Shown here: piece after piece, positions 52,684 through 60,484 of the stretch
Position numbering within the stretch: the stretch's first letter is position 1
Layout: each line of letters opens with the position of its first letter
Source of the DNA: Anabaena cylindrica PCC 7122
GTDB lineage: Bacteria; Cyanobacteriota; Cyanobacteriia; Cyanobacteriales; Nostocaceae
DNA length: 64,000 nt
Direction of reading: 5' to 3'
Assembly: GCF_000317695.1 (NCBI RefSeq)
Contig: NC_019771.1
Location: forward strand, 5,446,001 to 5,510,000
Notes under the pieces: generated by a model
The model's input: the letters and a program-made list of their open reading frames with translations, nothing else
Database searches by the model: none
Told to the model about the DNA's origin: nothing
Program-made: the position numbers and the translations under genes

Positions 52684-54672
52684 ATGATATTTCTTGAATT
52701 AGTCCTGCAAAATTTCGGTCCATACTCCGGTAAGCAAGTCATCAACCTCAACCCGAAAATTGATGAGGATAATGTACGTCCAATTATCCTTTTTGGAGGC
52801 ATGAATGGTGGTGGAAAAACTACCCTCATGGATGCTATTCGTCTGGCTTTATATGGTCAACGCGCCCAATGTTCAACTCGCGGTAATCTTAGTTATAGTG
52901 ATTTTTTAAATCAATGTGTAAATAGTAAGGCTGATCCTATAGAGAAAACTAGAATTGAATTAGTTTTTGAACATATTGAAGAAGATAAACCTGTTAGATA
53001 TCGTGTTGTTCGGACTTGGGAAAAAAATCCTAAAGATGGTAAAGACCATTTAGGGATTTTAGGTGATGATGAAACTTGGCCGATTGATTCGTTGGTGAAT
53101 ATATGGGATGAATATATAGAAAATATTTTACCTTTAGGTATTTCTAATCTATTTCTCTTTGACGGTGAACAAGTTAAGGAACTTGCAGAACAGGAAATAC
53201 CACCACCAATTGTGGTTGATGCTATTAACGGACTTTTGGGTTTAGAGTTAGCAGATAAGTTAGCAATTGATTTGGAGATTTTAGTAAATCGCAAAAAGCG
53301 AGAATTTGCAGATAATAAAGATTTGGCTAAATTAGAAGAAATTGAAACTCAACTAAATGAGAAACAGGAGGAATATGAGAAAAACAAGAAAAATCTAGAA
53401 AATCTGAATATTGAAGTTACAGAATTAGAAAAGATTCATGAAGAAGCTTTAGATAGATTTGTGAATGAAGGTGGTAAAATCGCTGCTGAACGTAGCCAAT
53501 TAGAACGAGAAAAGGAAGATAAAGTCAAAGCTGGTAATAATATCCGTGAATCTTTATGTGAGTTAGCTGCTGATGTTTTACCTTTAGCGTTAATTAGTCC
53601 TTTATTATCTCAAGTCCAACACCAAGGAGAAAAAGAACTTAAAACTCAACAAATTCAATTAGCTAAGGATGTATTAATTGCTAGGGATGAACGATTACTT
53701 AATTGGCTACAACAATTAAATCTGGAATCTAATAAAGTTACTAATATTCAATCTTTTCTAGCTGAAGATATCAATAATTTATATACCAATAATGTATCAT
53801 CTGAAAATACTTGGTTAAATGGAGATGAAGAAAGTTTAAGTTTACTGGACAATATAATTTATCGTTTGCAGGTTGCCGAAAGTACAGCCCAAAAGCAGTT
53901 AGACGAATTAAGTAATTATGAGGAAGAAGTACTAACTTTAGAAAGACAAGTACAAACTGCGGCTGCACCGGAAGAATATACAAAGTTGCAAAAAGCTGTA
54001 AAACAGGCACAAACTGAATTTAATAAGATGCAATCTCAGGCTGAATTAATGAGTCGGGAATTGATAGAATTAGAGACAGAAATCAAAAAATTAAGACAAG
54101 AACTAAATGAATATACCGTAGAAAATCTGAAATATAAAGATAGTGAACATATTATTAATTCGGCTGCGAAAGTGCAAGCGACATTAAAGGAGTTTCGAGA
54201 AAGATTAACTTTGAGAAAATTGAATAAATTAGAAGAGGAGGTAAAAAACTGTTTTCTATATTTATTACATAAATCTGATTTAGTACATCGTATTGCTATT
54301 GATAGTAAAACATTTGGATTGTCTTTATATGATTTAAACGGTAAACCAGTCCCCAAACATCGACTTTCTGCTGGGGAAAAACAACTATTAGCGATCGCAT
54401 TTTTGTGGGGACTAGCCAAAGTATCAGGAAGACGCTTACCCGTAGCCATAGATACCCCGCTAGGAAGACTAGACTCCTCCCACCGCAACAACCTAGTAGA
54501 AAGATACTTTCCCTCAGCCAGCCATCAAGTCATCCTCCTTTCCACCGACACCGAAATCGGCAAAAAAGAATATCAAAACCTCAAAGAAACCGAAGCCATA
54601 GCCCGCGAATACTTACTTCAATATAACTCCGGTAAACGGGAAACTACAATTAAACCTGGTTATTTTTGGTAA
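52684..54672 (+). CDS. dndD: DNA sulfur modification ATPase DndD
   Basis: SMC/Rad50-like ATPase of the phosphorothioation modification complex. Walker A is FGGMNGGGKTTLMD (37-50), FLFDGEQVKELAEQ is typical of DndD near residue 155, and the signature LSAGEKQLLAIAFLWGLA and Walker B LPVAIDTPLGRLDSSHR lie near the C-terminus. Coiled coils run from about 210 to 290 and 430 to 520. Unlike the ATPase at 41155 it has no CxC hook. At 662 aa it matches the family length. It is transcribed with dndC, the 92-aa gene and dndE. Confidence 0.95.
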   Translation: MIFLELVLQNFGPYSGKQVINLNPKIDEDNVRPIILFGGMNGGGKTTLMDAIRLALYGQRAQCSTRGNLSYSDFLNQCVNSKADPIEKTRIELVFEHIEEDKPVRYRVVRTWEKNPKDGKDHLGILGDDETWPIDSLVNIWDEYIENILPLGISNLFLFDGEQVKELAEQEIPPPIVVDAINGLLGLELADKLAIDLEILVNRKKREFADNKDLAKLEEIETQLNEKQEEYEKNKKNLENLNIEVTELEKIHEEALDRFVNEGGKIAAERSQLEREKEDKVKAGNNIRESLCELAADVLPLALISPLLSQVQHQGEKELKTQQIQLAKDVLIARDERLLNWLQQLNLESNKVTNIQSFLAEDINNLYTNNVSSENTWLNGDEESLSLLDNIIYRLQVAESTAQKQLDELSNYEEEVLTLERQVQTAAAPEEYTKLQKAVKQAQTEFNKMQSQAELMSRELIELETEIKKLRQELNEYTVENLKYKDSEHIINSAAKVQATLKEFRERLTLRKLNKLEEEVKNCFLYLLHKSDLVHRIAIDSKTFGLSLYDLNGKPVPKHRLSAGEKQLLAIAFLWGLAKVSGRRLPVAIDTPLGRLDSSHRNNLVERYFPSASHQVILLSTDTEIGKKEYQNLKETEAIAREYLLQYNSGKRETTIKPGYFW

Positions 54673-54702
54673 AATATCATCTAGTATTTCATAGAGTTTA
54701 AT

Positions 54703-54981
54703 ATGACAACTCCCTTACTACCAACCTTACATAATTTACCTGCTACCTTACCCTTAGAAGGTGCTATCAGAATCGAGTTACAAGAAGGAACAGCTATCTT
54801 TCGTGCTTCTAGTAGTGTACAAAATCGCATTGAAACATTACTCTTACAACAACAAGATTCTCAACTCACACCTGAAGAAGAAAAAGAATTAGATAGTTAT
54901 GAAGAAATAGATGATTATCTCAGTTTTCTAAATCTTATAGTTCGTAATCTAGCCAAAAATGCAAACGACCAAACTATATAA
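54703..54981 (+). CDS. Small acidic protein between dndD and dndE
   Basis: A 92-aa protein: LEGAIRIELQEGTAIFRASSSVQNRIETLL, then a Gln/Glu-rich helix (LTPEEEKELDSYEEIDDYLSFLNLIVRNLA). The SxxVQxRIExLLxxQ...LTxEExxELDxYEEIDDYLSxxNRxxRN pattern is common in small cyanobacterial proteins that accompany toxin-like or PIN-type genes, so an antitoxin-like role is possible. Here no toxin frame follows and it starts 31 bp after dndD. Function unknown; probable co-transcription. Confidence 0.7.
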   Translation: MTTPLLPTLHNLPATLPLEGAIRIELQEGTAIFRASSSVQNRIETLLLQQQDSQLTPEEEKELDSYEEIDDYLSFLNLIVRNLAKNANDQTI

Positions 54982-55017
54982 AATTAGCAAATTTAAAACT
55001 TTTGATTTATTTCTTCC

Positions 55018-55045
55018 TTTGCGTCTTTGCGCCTTTGCGTGAGAC
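55018..55045 (-). repeat. Inverted copy of the TCTCACGCAAAGG repeat
   Basis: CCTTTGCGTCTTTGCGCCTT followed by TGCGTGAGAC is the reverse complement of the leader repeat found at 43229 and 45838. Here it points away from dndE and does not supply a ribosome-binding site on the plus strand. Confidence 0.65.
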
Positions 55046-55087
55046 TTAAATGTATTCCTTTATTACTAATCATCAATCACCAAAATT

Positions 55088-55483
55088 ATGGAATCACCCA
55101 TAGAAAGAATCAAACTTTCCCAAACAGCCAAAGAACAACTTCTTAAACTTAAACGCAGCACAAAAATCGACCAATGGAACATATTATGTCGGTGGGCGTT
55201 TTGTCGTTCCCTTGCAGAAATAACTCCGCCCTCACCCGTACCCATTCCCCAAGATAGCAACGTCGAAATGACATGGCGCGTCTTTGGTGGAGAAATATCT
55301 GATATTCTACTGTTAGCCCTGAAACAACGCTGCTATAACGACGGATTAGATACAGATAAAGAAACCCTAATTACGCAATTTCGCCTACATTTACATCGGG
55401 GAATTGGTTATTTAGCAGGGGATCAGAATATCAAGAAAATTGAAGATTTAATTCAACTAGCTACAAAGAAAGTAAGATCCTGA
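55088..55483 (+). CDS. dndE: DNA sulfur modification protein DndE
   Basis: A 131-aa DndE homologue, a small tetrameric protein that binds nicked DNA in characterised systems. Recognisable family segments are IERIKLSQTAKEQLLKLKRST, the helix NILCRWAFCRSLAE, the WRVFGGEISDILLLALKQRC turn, and FRLHLHRGIGYLAG near the C-terminus. Length is normal. It ends the plus-strand modification operon dndC-dndD-(92 aa)-dndE. Confidence 0.92.
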   Translation: MESPIERIKLSQTAKEQLLKLKRSTKIDQWNILCRWAFCRSLAEITPPSPVPIPQDSNVEMTWRVFGGEISDILLLALKQRCYNDGLDTDKETLITQFRLHLHRGIGYLAGDQNIKKIEDLIQLATKKVRS

Positions 55484-55577
55484 TTCTGCAATGTTAATTG
55501 GCGTGTAGGCAAGAAAAAACATAGCCAATATGGCAAGATAGCTGCAACTCTCTCAGGTGAGAAGGCAATTTAAACTA

Positions 55578-56870
55578 ATGAATCCAGTTCAATCGCTACT
55601 GCAAGTTTTCGGTAGCCGGAAAATGGCTGCTCTGATATTACTAGGGTTTTCATCTGGTTTGCCCTTGTTTTTAACCAGCAAGACCCTACAAGCTTGGATG
55701 ACCGTTGAAAACGTAGATTTAACCGCCATCGGCTTATTTAGCCTTGTAGGTGTGCCATATTCATTAAAATTTCTCTGGTCGCCTCTGTTAGACTGGTTTA
55801 CGTTGCCATTTTTAGGCAGACGACGGGGTTGGTTAATTACAATCCAAATTGGGTTATTGATAGCGATCGCTTGCATGGCATTGCAACAGCCCAAACAAGC
55901 CCTCCAACTGTTAGCCATCAACGCCGTGGCGATCGCATTCCTCAGTGCAACCCAAGACATCGCCGCTGACGCTTACCGCACCGACATTCTCGAACAACTA
56001 GAAATGGGCGCAGGTGCAGCAGTATTCGTTTTAGGTTATCGCATCGCCCTCTTACTCACAGGTTCTTTAGCCCTAATCCTTGCCGATAACATCCCCTGGT
56101 CATCAGTATATTTATTGATGTCAGTAGGCATGGTAATAGGCATCATTGCCACCTTATTTGCACCAGAACCCAAAGAAATCACTCCTCCAGAATCCTTAAC
56201 CGCAGCCGTAATCTTACCCTTTGGGGAATTTATCCAGCGCCAGGGTATCCTCCAAGCCTTACTAACCCTGCTGTTTATCGTCCTCTATAAACTCGGCGAC
56301 TCCTTTGTCAACAATATGTCCACGCCTTTTTTACTACAAACAGGCTTCACACAAACCGACATAGGAGCAATTCAAGGCGGCATGGGATTGATAGCCACCA
56401 TCGTCGGCACACTGGCAGGTGGAGCATTTTTGAGTAAAATTGGTCTGAATCGCTCACTTTGGGTATTTGGAGCATTGCAAGCAGTCAGCAACTTAGCTTA
56501 TCTTGTACTTGCACAAGTTGGTAAAAACTACCAAGTTCTCCTACTGACCATCAACATCGAGAACTTTTGTGCTGGATTAGGAACAGCAGCTTTTGTCGCC
56601 TTCTTAATGAATATGTGTAATCAGCGTTATTCAGCCACTCAATATGCTTTACTTTCTAGTTTTATGGCCGTAAGTCGTGATATTCTAGTTGCGCCAGCAG
56701 GTTCCTTAGCAAAAAATACAGGTTGGCCTTTATTTTTCGTCATTAGTATCCTTGCTGCTGTACCGGGACTACTCCTGTTACCATTTTTCGCCCCCTGGAA
56801 TCCAACGCCAGAGGCAGTCACCAGACCAGGAATTGAGCCAGAAGAAGAGGATATATGGGGAACCAAGTAG
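55578..56870 (+). CDS. MFS transporter, AmpG-like
   Basis: A 12-helix major facilitator protein. The frame opens at GTG 55557 but ATG 55578 (MNPVQSLLQVFGSRKM) fits the family, giving 430 aa. LILLGFSSGLPLFLTSKTLQAWM, FSLVGVPYSLKFLWSPLLDW, RRRGWL and SATQDIAADAYR are classic AmpG-type segments; AmpG imports anhydro-muropeptides for cell-wall recycling. Cyanobacterial relatives may move other substrates. Its last codons overlap the next gene by 16 bp, so the two are probably co-translated. Confidence 0.88.
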   Translation: MNPVQSLLQVFGSRKMAALILLGFSSGLPLFLTSKTLQAWMTVENVDLTAIGLFSLVGVPYSLKFLWSPLLDWFTLPFLGRRRGWLITIQIGLLIAIACMALQQPKQALQLLAINAVAIAFLSATQDIAADAYRTDILEQLEMGAGAAVFVLGYRIALLLTGSLALILADNIPWSSVYLLMSVGMVIGIIATLFAPEPKEITPPESLTAAVILPFGEFIQRQGILQALLTLLFIVLYKLGDSFVNNMSTPFLLQTGFTQTDIGAIQGGMGLIATIVGTLAGGAFLSKIGLNRSLWVFGALQAVSNLAYLVLAQVGKNYQVLLLTINIENFCAGLGTAAFVAFLMNMCNQRYSATQYALLSSFMAVSRDILVAPAGSLAKNTGWPLFFVISILAAVPGLLLLPFFAPWNPTPEAVTRPGIEPEEEDIWGTK

Positions 56871-57256
56871 TTATTCTTGTCGGTACATTCGTCCTCATCG
56901 TCACAGGGTTACTACTGGGCTATGTACTCTCCCAGTTAGTTTTAGGATTTCTGGGGTTTAACCTCCTCACTCTCCTAGGCACAATCAGCTTGATTTTAAT
57001 CTTTGGTACACTCTATTACGTTTTATTTTGGCAGTTACGGCGAGAACCTTCACAGCCTTTCAAAAACGGCATACCCAAGCAGGTAGACGAAGAAGTCACT
57101 GGTAACTACCTAAAAAACCGACTCATAGCTAGGTTATCTGGCGATGTTGCCGCAGCGGAGAGATTAATTGAGCAGGCCAAACAAAATTATCCTGGTATGC
57201 CAGAAAATTGGTACTGTGAGAGGGTACTAGATGATTTGGATCGTGAACAGCGCTAA
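56855..57256 (+). CDS. Membrane protein of unknown function downstream of ampG-like gene
   Basis: A 133-aa protein with two N-terminal membrane helices (VVILVGTFVLIVTGLLLGYVL and LLTLLGTISLILIFGTLYYV) and a soluble C-terminal region of about 80 residues containing AAERLIEQAKQNYPGMPENWYCERVLDDLDREQ. Conserved-looking in cyanobacteria, no function known. It overlaps the transporter gene by 16 bp, indicating translational coupling. Confidence 0.75.
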   Translation: MGNQVVILVGTFVLIVTGLLLGYVLSQLVLGFLGFNLLTLLGTISLILIFGTLYYVLFWQLRREPSQPFKNGIPKQVDEEVTGNYLKNRLIARLSGDVAAAERLIEQAKQNYPGMPENWYCERVLDDLDREQR

Positions 57257-57282
57257 GTACCGAGTACCGAGTACTGAGTGTT
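57257..57282. repeat. STRR run (GTACCGA)n
   Basis: Three to four heptamers of the GTACCGA/GTACTGA type directly after the stop of the 133-aa membrane protein. Confidence 0.65.
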
Positions 57283-57333
57283 TTGCTCAACTAATTTTTT
57301 AGAAAATCTCTAGCTAATTAAAACCCATACTTT

Positions 57334-57486
57334 ATGATGGCCATTTTTCGTCAATATATCGCCCCTTTAATTGCTGTGCTGATATTTACCTTCGCCTTAG
57401 TCGCAGTCAGCGCTCGCATTTTTCTACCTTCCGATATGGCAGCACCCGCACCAATTGGTATGGTAATTCGTAATTCGGGTTATTAA
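57334..57486 (+). CDS. Small single-helix membrane protein
   Basis: A 50-aa frame starting MMAIFRQYIAPLIAVLIFTF, with one membrane helix (about residues 8-27), then LPSDMAAPAPIGMVIRNSGY. A second in-frame ATG follows immediately (57337). It is too short for ordinary ORF calling and is bounded by repeats and the GNAT gene. Its pattern is that of small thylakoid proteins, but I cannot name it. Confidence 0.55.
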   Translation: MMAIFRQYIAPLIAVLIFTFALVAVSARIFLPSDMAAPAPIGMVIRNSGY

Positions 57487-57523
57487 CCTCCCCATCTCCC
57501 TTATCCTCCCCATTTCCCAAATT

Positions 57524-58045
57524 TTGACTCTCTTACTACCCGGCTACCACATTCGTCGAGGCTCAACTGTAGATAGGGCAATTCTGGTCAAGTTCATGCA
57601 GCAGACTTACCAGGAAATGTTTTCTCATCAAGATTTTTCACATCTAGCTCTAACAGTTGAGCAATATTTCTCCACTGACACCCCTTTATGGTGGGTAGAT
57701 GAAGAAGCAAGTGAAAAGGGAGCAGGAAAAAAGGAAGAGTTTACCCAATCACCAATCACCTATTACCAATCACCATCCCCCATAGCTTGTCTATGGGTAG
57801 GCAATGCCATAGATCAAATAAAGGGCGATCGCCACACTCACATTTTTCTCCTCTACGTTACCCCAGAACATCGCCGTCAGGGTATTGGTAGAGCCTTGAT
57901 GAATCATGTAGAAAATTGGGCAAAACAAAGAGGCGATCGCCAAATCGCTCTGCAAGTCTTTCAATCCAACACAGCTGCATTACAGCTTTATCATCACCAA
58001 GGTTATCAAACACAATCCCTATGGATGGTAAAACCACTCCATTAG
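57524..58045 (+). CDS. GNAT family N-acetyltransferase
   Basis: A 173-aa acetyltransferase using acetyl-CoA. The CoA-binding motif A is LYVTPEHRRQGIGRALMNHVENWA near residues 110-133, followed by motif B VFQSNTAALQLYHHQGYQ. Start is TTG 57524 (MTLLLPGYHIRRGS); no ATG fits. Between residues about 65 and 92 there is a low-complexity insert (EKGAGKKEEFTQSPITYYQS) whose DNA consists of CCAATCA-like heptamers, so a tandem repeat appears to have been captured inside the reading frame without breaking it. Acceptor substrate unknown. Confidence 0.85.
   Translation: MTLLLPGYHIRRGSTVDRAILVKFMQQTYQEMFSHQDFSHLALTVEQYFSTDTPLWWVDEEASEKGAGKKEEFTQSPITYYQSPSPIACLWVGNAIDQIKGDRHTHIFLLYVTPEHRRQGIGRALMNHVENWAKQRGDRQIALQVFQSNTAALQLYHHQGYQTQSLWMVKPLH
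57740..57778. repeat. Heptamer repeat inside the GNAT coding sequence
   Basis: ACCCAATCACCAATCACCTA followed by TTACCAATCACC: tandem CCAATCA-type heptamers within an open reading frame, encoding TQSPITYYQSPSP. Elsewhere in the window such runs are intergenic. Confidence 0.65.
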
Positions 58046-58140
58046 CCTGTACAATTATTTAACTAATATCTATCAGGGTTTTTCTTGTTGGTATAGGGGG
58101 TAATAAGTTGATCCCTCGCGGCGATTAAACCGGAATAATT

Positions 58141-58899
58141 ATGTACGATGAAGATGACCTAAGCCTACTTGATGCCGAAGTGGAGCTAGAAAGCCCCCTA
58201 GACCGCATAGAACCACTTACTGCTGAATCAGAAGTGGCAAAACCCGATCCAGAATTAATGTTGGCACTTCTGACAAATCCCCAGTCCCAACAAAGAATGT
58301 TAGCGGCGCGGGCTTTTTGTGATATCGAATATGAAAGAGCAATTCCCCATCTTATTAGCCTTTTAACCGATAACTGTCCCTTAGTTCGAGTTAGTGCAGC
58401 CTACGCCCTGGGGCGAAATCCTAGTCAAGATGCAGTCGAGCCATTAATTACTCAACTCAATCGAGATTGGAATGGCTATGTGCGAAAAGGCATAGTTTGG
58501 GCTTTAGGCAACTGTCGCGATCGCCGTTCCTTAGCACCCCTAGCAGAATCTTTACGAACCGACATCTCCGCCGTCCGTCTGTGGGCAGCCAGCGCCCTAG
58601 CCCAAATGGCAGGAGTGGGTTATGAAGTAATTGTGGGCGCAATTCCCCCCTTAATTGAAGCCCTTGTCCAAGACCCCATAGCCGCAGTACGCAGTAACTG
58701 TGCTTGGACAATCGGACAACTGTGCAAAGAATTGCCTTCTAACGTAGTTTATGCCACAGCAATTGATGCCTTAATTCAAGCTTTCGCTGAAGACCAAGAT
58801 TTGGGAGTCCGAGAAGATGCCAAAGCCGCACTTTTGGGAGTCGGTGATCCTCGTGGTTTACAGTTAATTGAAACCCTAGAACAAGAAGGTTGGTTTTAA
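58141..58899 (+). CDS. HEAT-repeat protein
   Basis: A 252-aa protein made mainly of HEAT-like helical pairs, about five repeats from residue 45 (RAFCDIEYERAIPHLISLLTD, VRVSAAYALGRN, VRKGIVWALGNC, VRLWAASALAQM, VRSNCAWTIGQL, VREDAKAALLGVGDP). The N-terminus is acidic. HEAT-repeat proteins of this size in cyanobacteria include phycobilin lyase-like (CpcE/NblB-type) and scaffolding proteins; the sequence alone does not decide. No operon partner. Confidence 0.82.
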   Translation: MYDEDDLSLLDAEVELESPLDRIEPLTAESEVAKPDPELMLALLTNPQSQQRMLAARAFCDIEYERAIPHLISLLTDNCPLVRVSAAYALGRNPSQDAVEPLITQLNRDWNGYVRKGIVWALGNCRDRRSLAPLAESLRTDISAVRLWAASALAQMAGVGYEVIVGAIPPLIEALVQDPIAAVRSNCAWTIGQLCKELPSNVVYATAIDALIQAFAEDQDLGVREDAKAALLGVGDPRGLQLIETLEQEGWF

Positions 58900-58908
58900 T
58901 TTAAGAAT

Positions 58909-58946
<38 letters not shown>

Positions 58947-59201
58947 GAATGCTTATGAAATGAAGAATAGAGAGAAGTGAGATTTTATCAAAATTCTCAA
59001 AACTGACTCGAAAAGCCTTTATTTTCATGACTTCTGTATTCTCTATCCTGAATACTTACCACCTGAGTTAGACATAATATAATTTGTGGAAAACTTGCCC
59101 CCAGTAGGAGTTTCAAACCCTTATTCTCTCGCCCTTAAAAATCATAACTCCGTTCGCGTAGCGTCTCCGAACTCCGAACTCCGAACTCAGGTACTTACCA
59201 A

Positions 59202-59882
59202 TCACCAATTACCAACTTGCCAATCAATCTCCGGTTTACCCCAATCAACCAAAGCAGCATTAATAGCTGAAAAAGGTTTGCTGCCAAAAAAGCCGTTTCG
59301 TGCAGAAAAGGGTGAAGGATGAGCAGATTGTATAACTTTATGCCGATTGGTATCTATTAACTTTAACTTTTTTTGTGCATATCCGCCCCACAATACAAAA
59401 ACTACCGATTCAGATTTTTCATTAACTTTATTAATCACCGCATCTGTGAAAATTTCCCAGCCTTTATTTTTGTGAGAATTTGGTGTATTCGCCCTCACAG
59501 TTAGTACCGCATTGAGCATCAATATACCCTGTTTAGCCCACTGGACAAGATAACCATGATTGAAAATATCCAGCCCCACATCTGCTTTGAGTTCTTTAAA
59601 TATATTCATCAGTGAAGGAGGGGGTTTGATCCCCGGTTTAACGGAAAAGCATAACCCATGTGCTTGGTTTTCATTATGGTAAGGATCTTGCCCCAGTAAC
59701 AAAACATTGACTTTCTCATATGGTGTCAATTCAAAAGCCGAAAAAACATCTTTTTCTGGCGGATAAATATTATGGGACAAGCCATCCTCTACCAAGAATG
59801 CTTGGAGTTTATCAAAGTAGGGTTTTGTCAATTCATCACCAAGAACAGCTTGCCAATCAATAGGCAGTTGGAGATTTTTCAT
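59202..59882 (-). CDS. ung: Uracil-DNA glycosylase
   Basis: Family 1 UDG that removes uracil from DNA. The 226-aa protein has the catalytic GQDPYHNENQAHGLCFSV (water-activating Asp near 64), the uracil-binding region, and the Leu-loop HPSPFSARNGFFG near residue 187. Its ATG overlaps the stop of the upstream cupin gene (ATGA, 59879-59882), showing coupling. C-terminal residues end in GKPEIDWQVGNW; the last few codons overlap a repeat-derived tail. Confidence 0.95.
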   Translation of the reverse strand: MKNLQLPIDWQAVLGDELTKPYFDKLQAFLVEDGLSHNIYPPEKDVFSAFELTPYEKVNVLLLGQDPYHNENQAHGLCFSVKPGIKPPPSLMNIFKELKADVGLDIFNHGYLVQWAKQGILMLNAVLTVRANTPNSHKNKGWEIFTDAVINKVNEKSESVVFVLWGGYAQKKLKLIDTNRHKVIQSAHPSPFSARNGFFGSKPFSAINAALVDWGKPEIDWQVGNW

Positions 59883-60283
59883 TGAACTGAAGTTAACTCA
59901 AACGGTCGTTCTATATCATCTTCACCCAAATACTCGCCATTTTGAATTTCTAGAATCACTAGGGTAATAGATCCTGGATTTTCAACCTTATGCAGAGTTG
60001 CTGCGGGTACATAGGTTGACTGATTAGAATTGAGCAATATTTCCTCATCACCACAAGTTACCTTAGCCACACCAGACACTACCACCCAATGTTCATGTCG
60101 ATGATAATGAATTTGTGCTTTAATGCCGTGTCTAGGCTTAATTTCCACACGACTAATTCTATAATTTTCACCCTCTTCTAAAACTTCCACATTACCCCAG
60201 TACCTTTCACCGGAATGGCAAGAAGAGTTATCTAAATTGGACTGAAGCTCATTCTCATGCTGATTCATAACTAATTTTTCCAC
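59879..60283 (-). CDS. Cupin protein (mannose-6-phosphate isomerase type II-like)
   Basis: A 134-aa single-domain cupin. The metal-binding motif is visible as QIHYHRHEHWVVVSGVAKVT (His, His, Glu/His) near residues 60-80 and ATLHKVENPG with the last His. This is the C-terminal cupin part of type II phosphomannose isomerase/GMP proteins standing alone. Substrate assignment is tentative. Its stop overlaps the ung start. The upstream MNQHENE at residue 6 is an alternative start. Confidence 0.85.
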   Translation of the reverse strand: MEKLVMNQHENELQSNLDNSSCHSGERYWGNVEVLEEGENYRISRVEIKPRHGIKAQIHYHRHEHWVVVSGVAKVTCGDEEILLNSNQSTYVPAATLHKVENPGSITLVILEIQNGEYLGEDDIERPFELTSVQ

Positions 60284-60351
60284 CTTAAATATTGTAAATC
60301 AATAATTAGCAACAAGAGGTAAAAGTCATTCATTTGCGTACACAATCATAT

Positions 60352-60470
60352 TATAGCAATTCCCAAGCTCATGAAATACACCCCACCCGCGCTGTCGCGC
60401 ACCCTACCCTTACCAAGGGGAGGGTTGGGGAGGGGTAATTTTGTATCTAACTAGAGTGGGAAAGGCTATA
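60352..60470 (-). mobile_element. 119-bp TATAGC-ended MITE-like element, copy 5
   Basis: Inverted relative to copies 1-3: TATAGCAATTCCCAAGCTCATG at the left and GTGGGAAAGGCTATA at the right, with the same GC-rich core (CCTTACCAAGGGGAGGG). TA flanks both sides. It lies 15 bp beyond the stop of the response regulator-EAL gene, again at a gene's 3' end. Confidence 0.85.
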
Positions 60471-60484
60471 TACATAAATACTTC

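Noticed and set aside
59086..59322. 78-codon plus-strand frame over the end of ung
   Set aside because: It is antisense to ung and consists of repeat-derived sequence in its first half.
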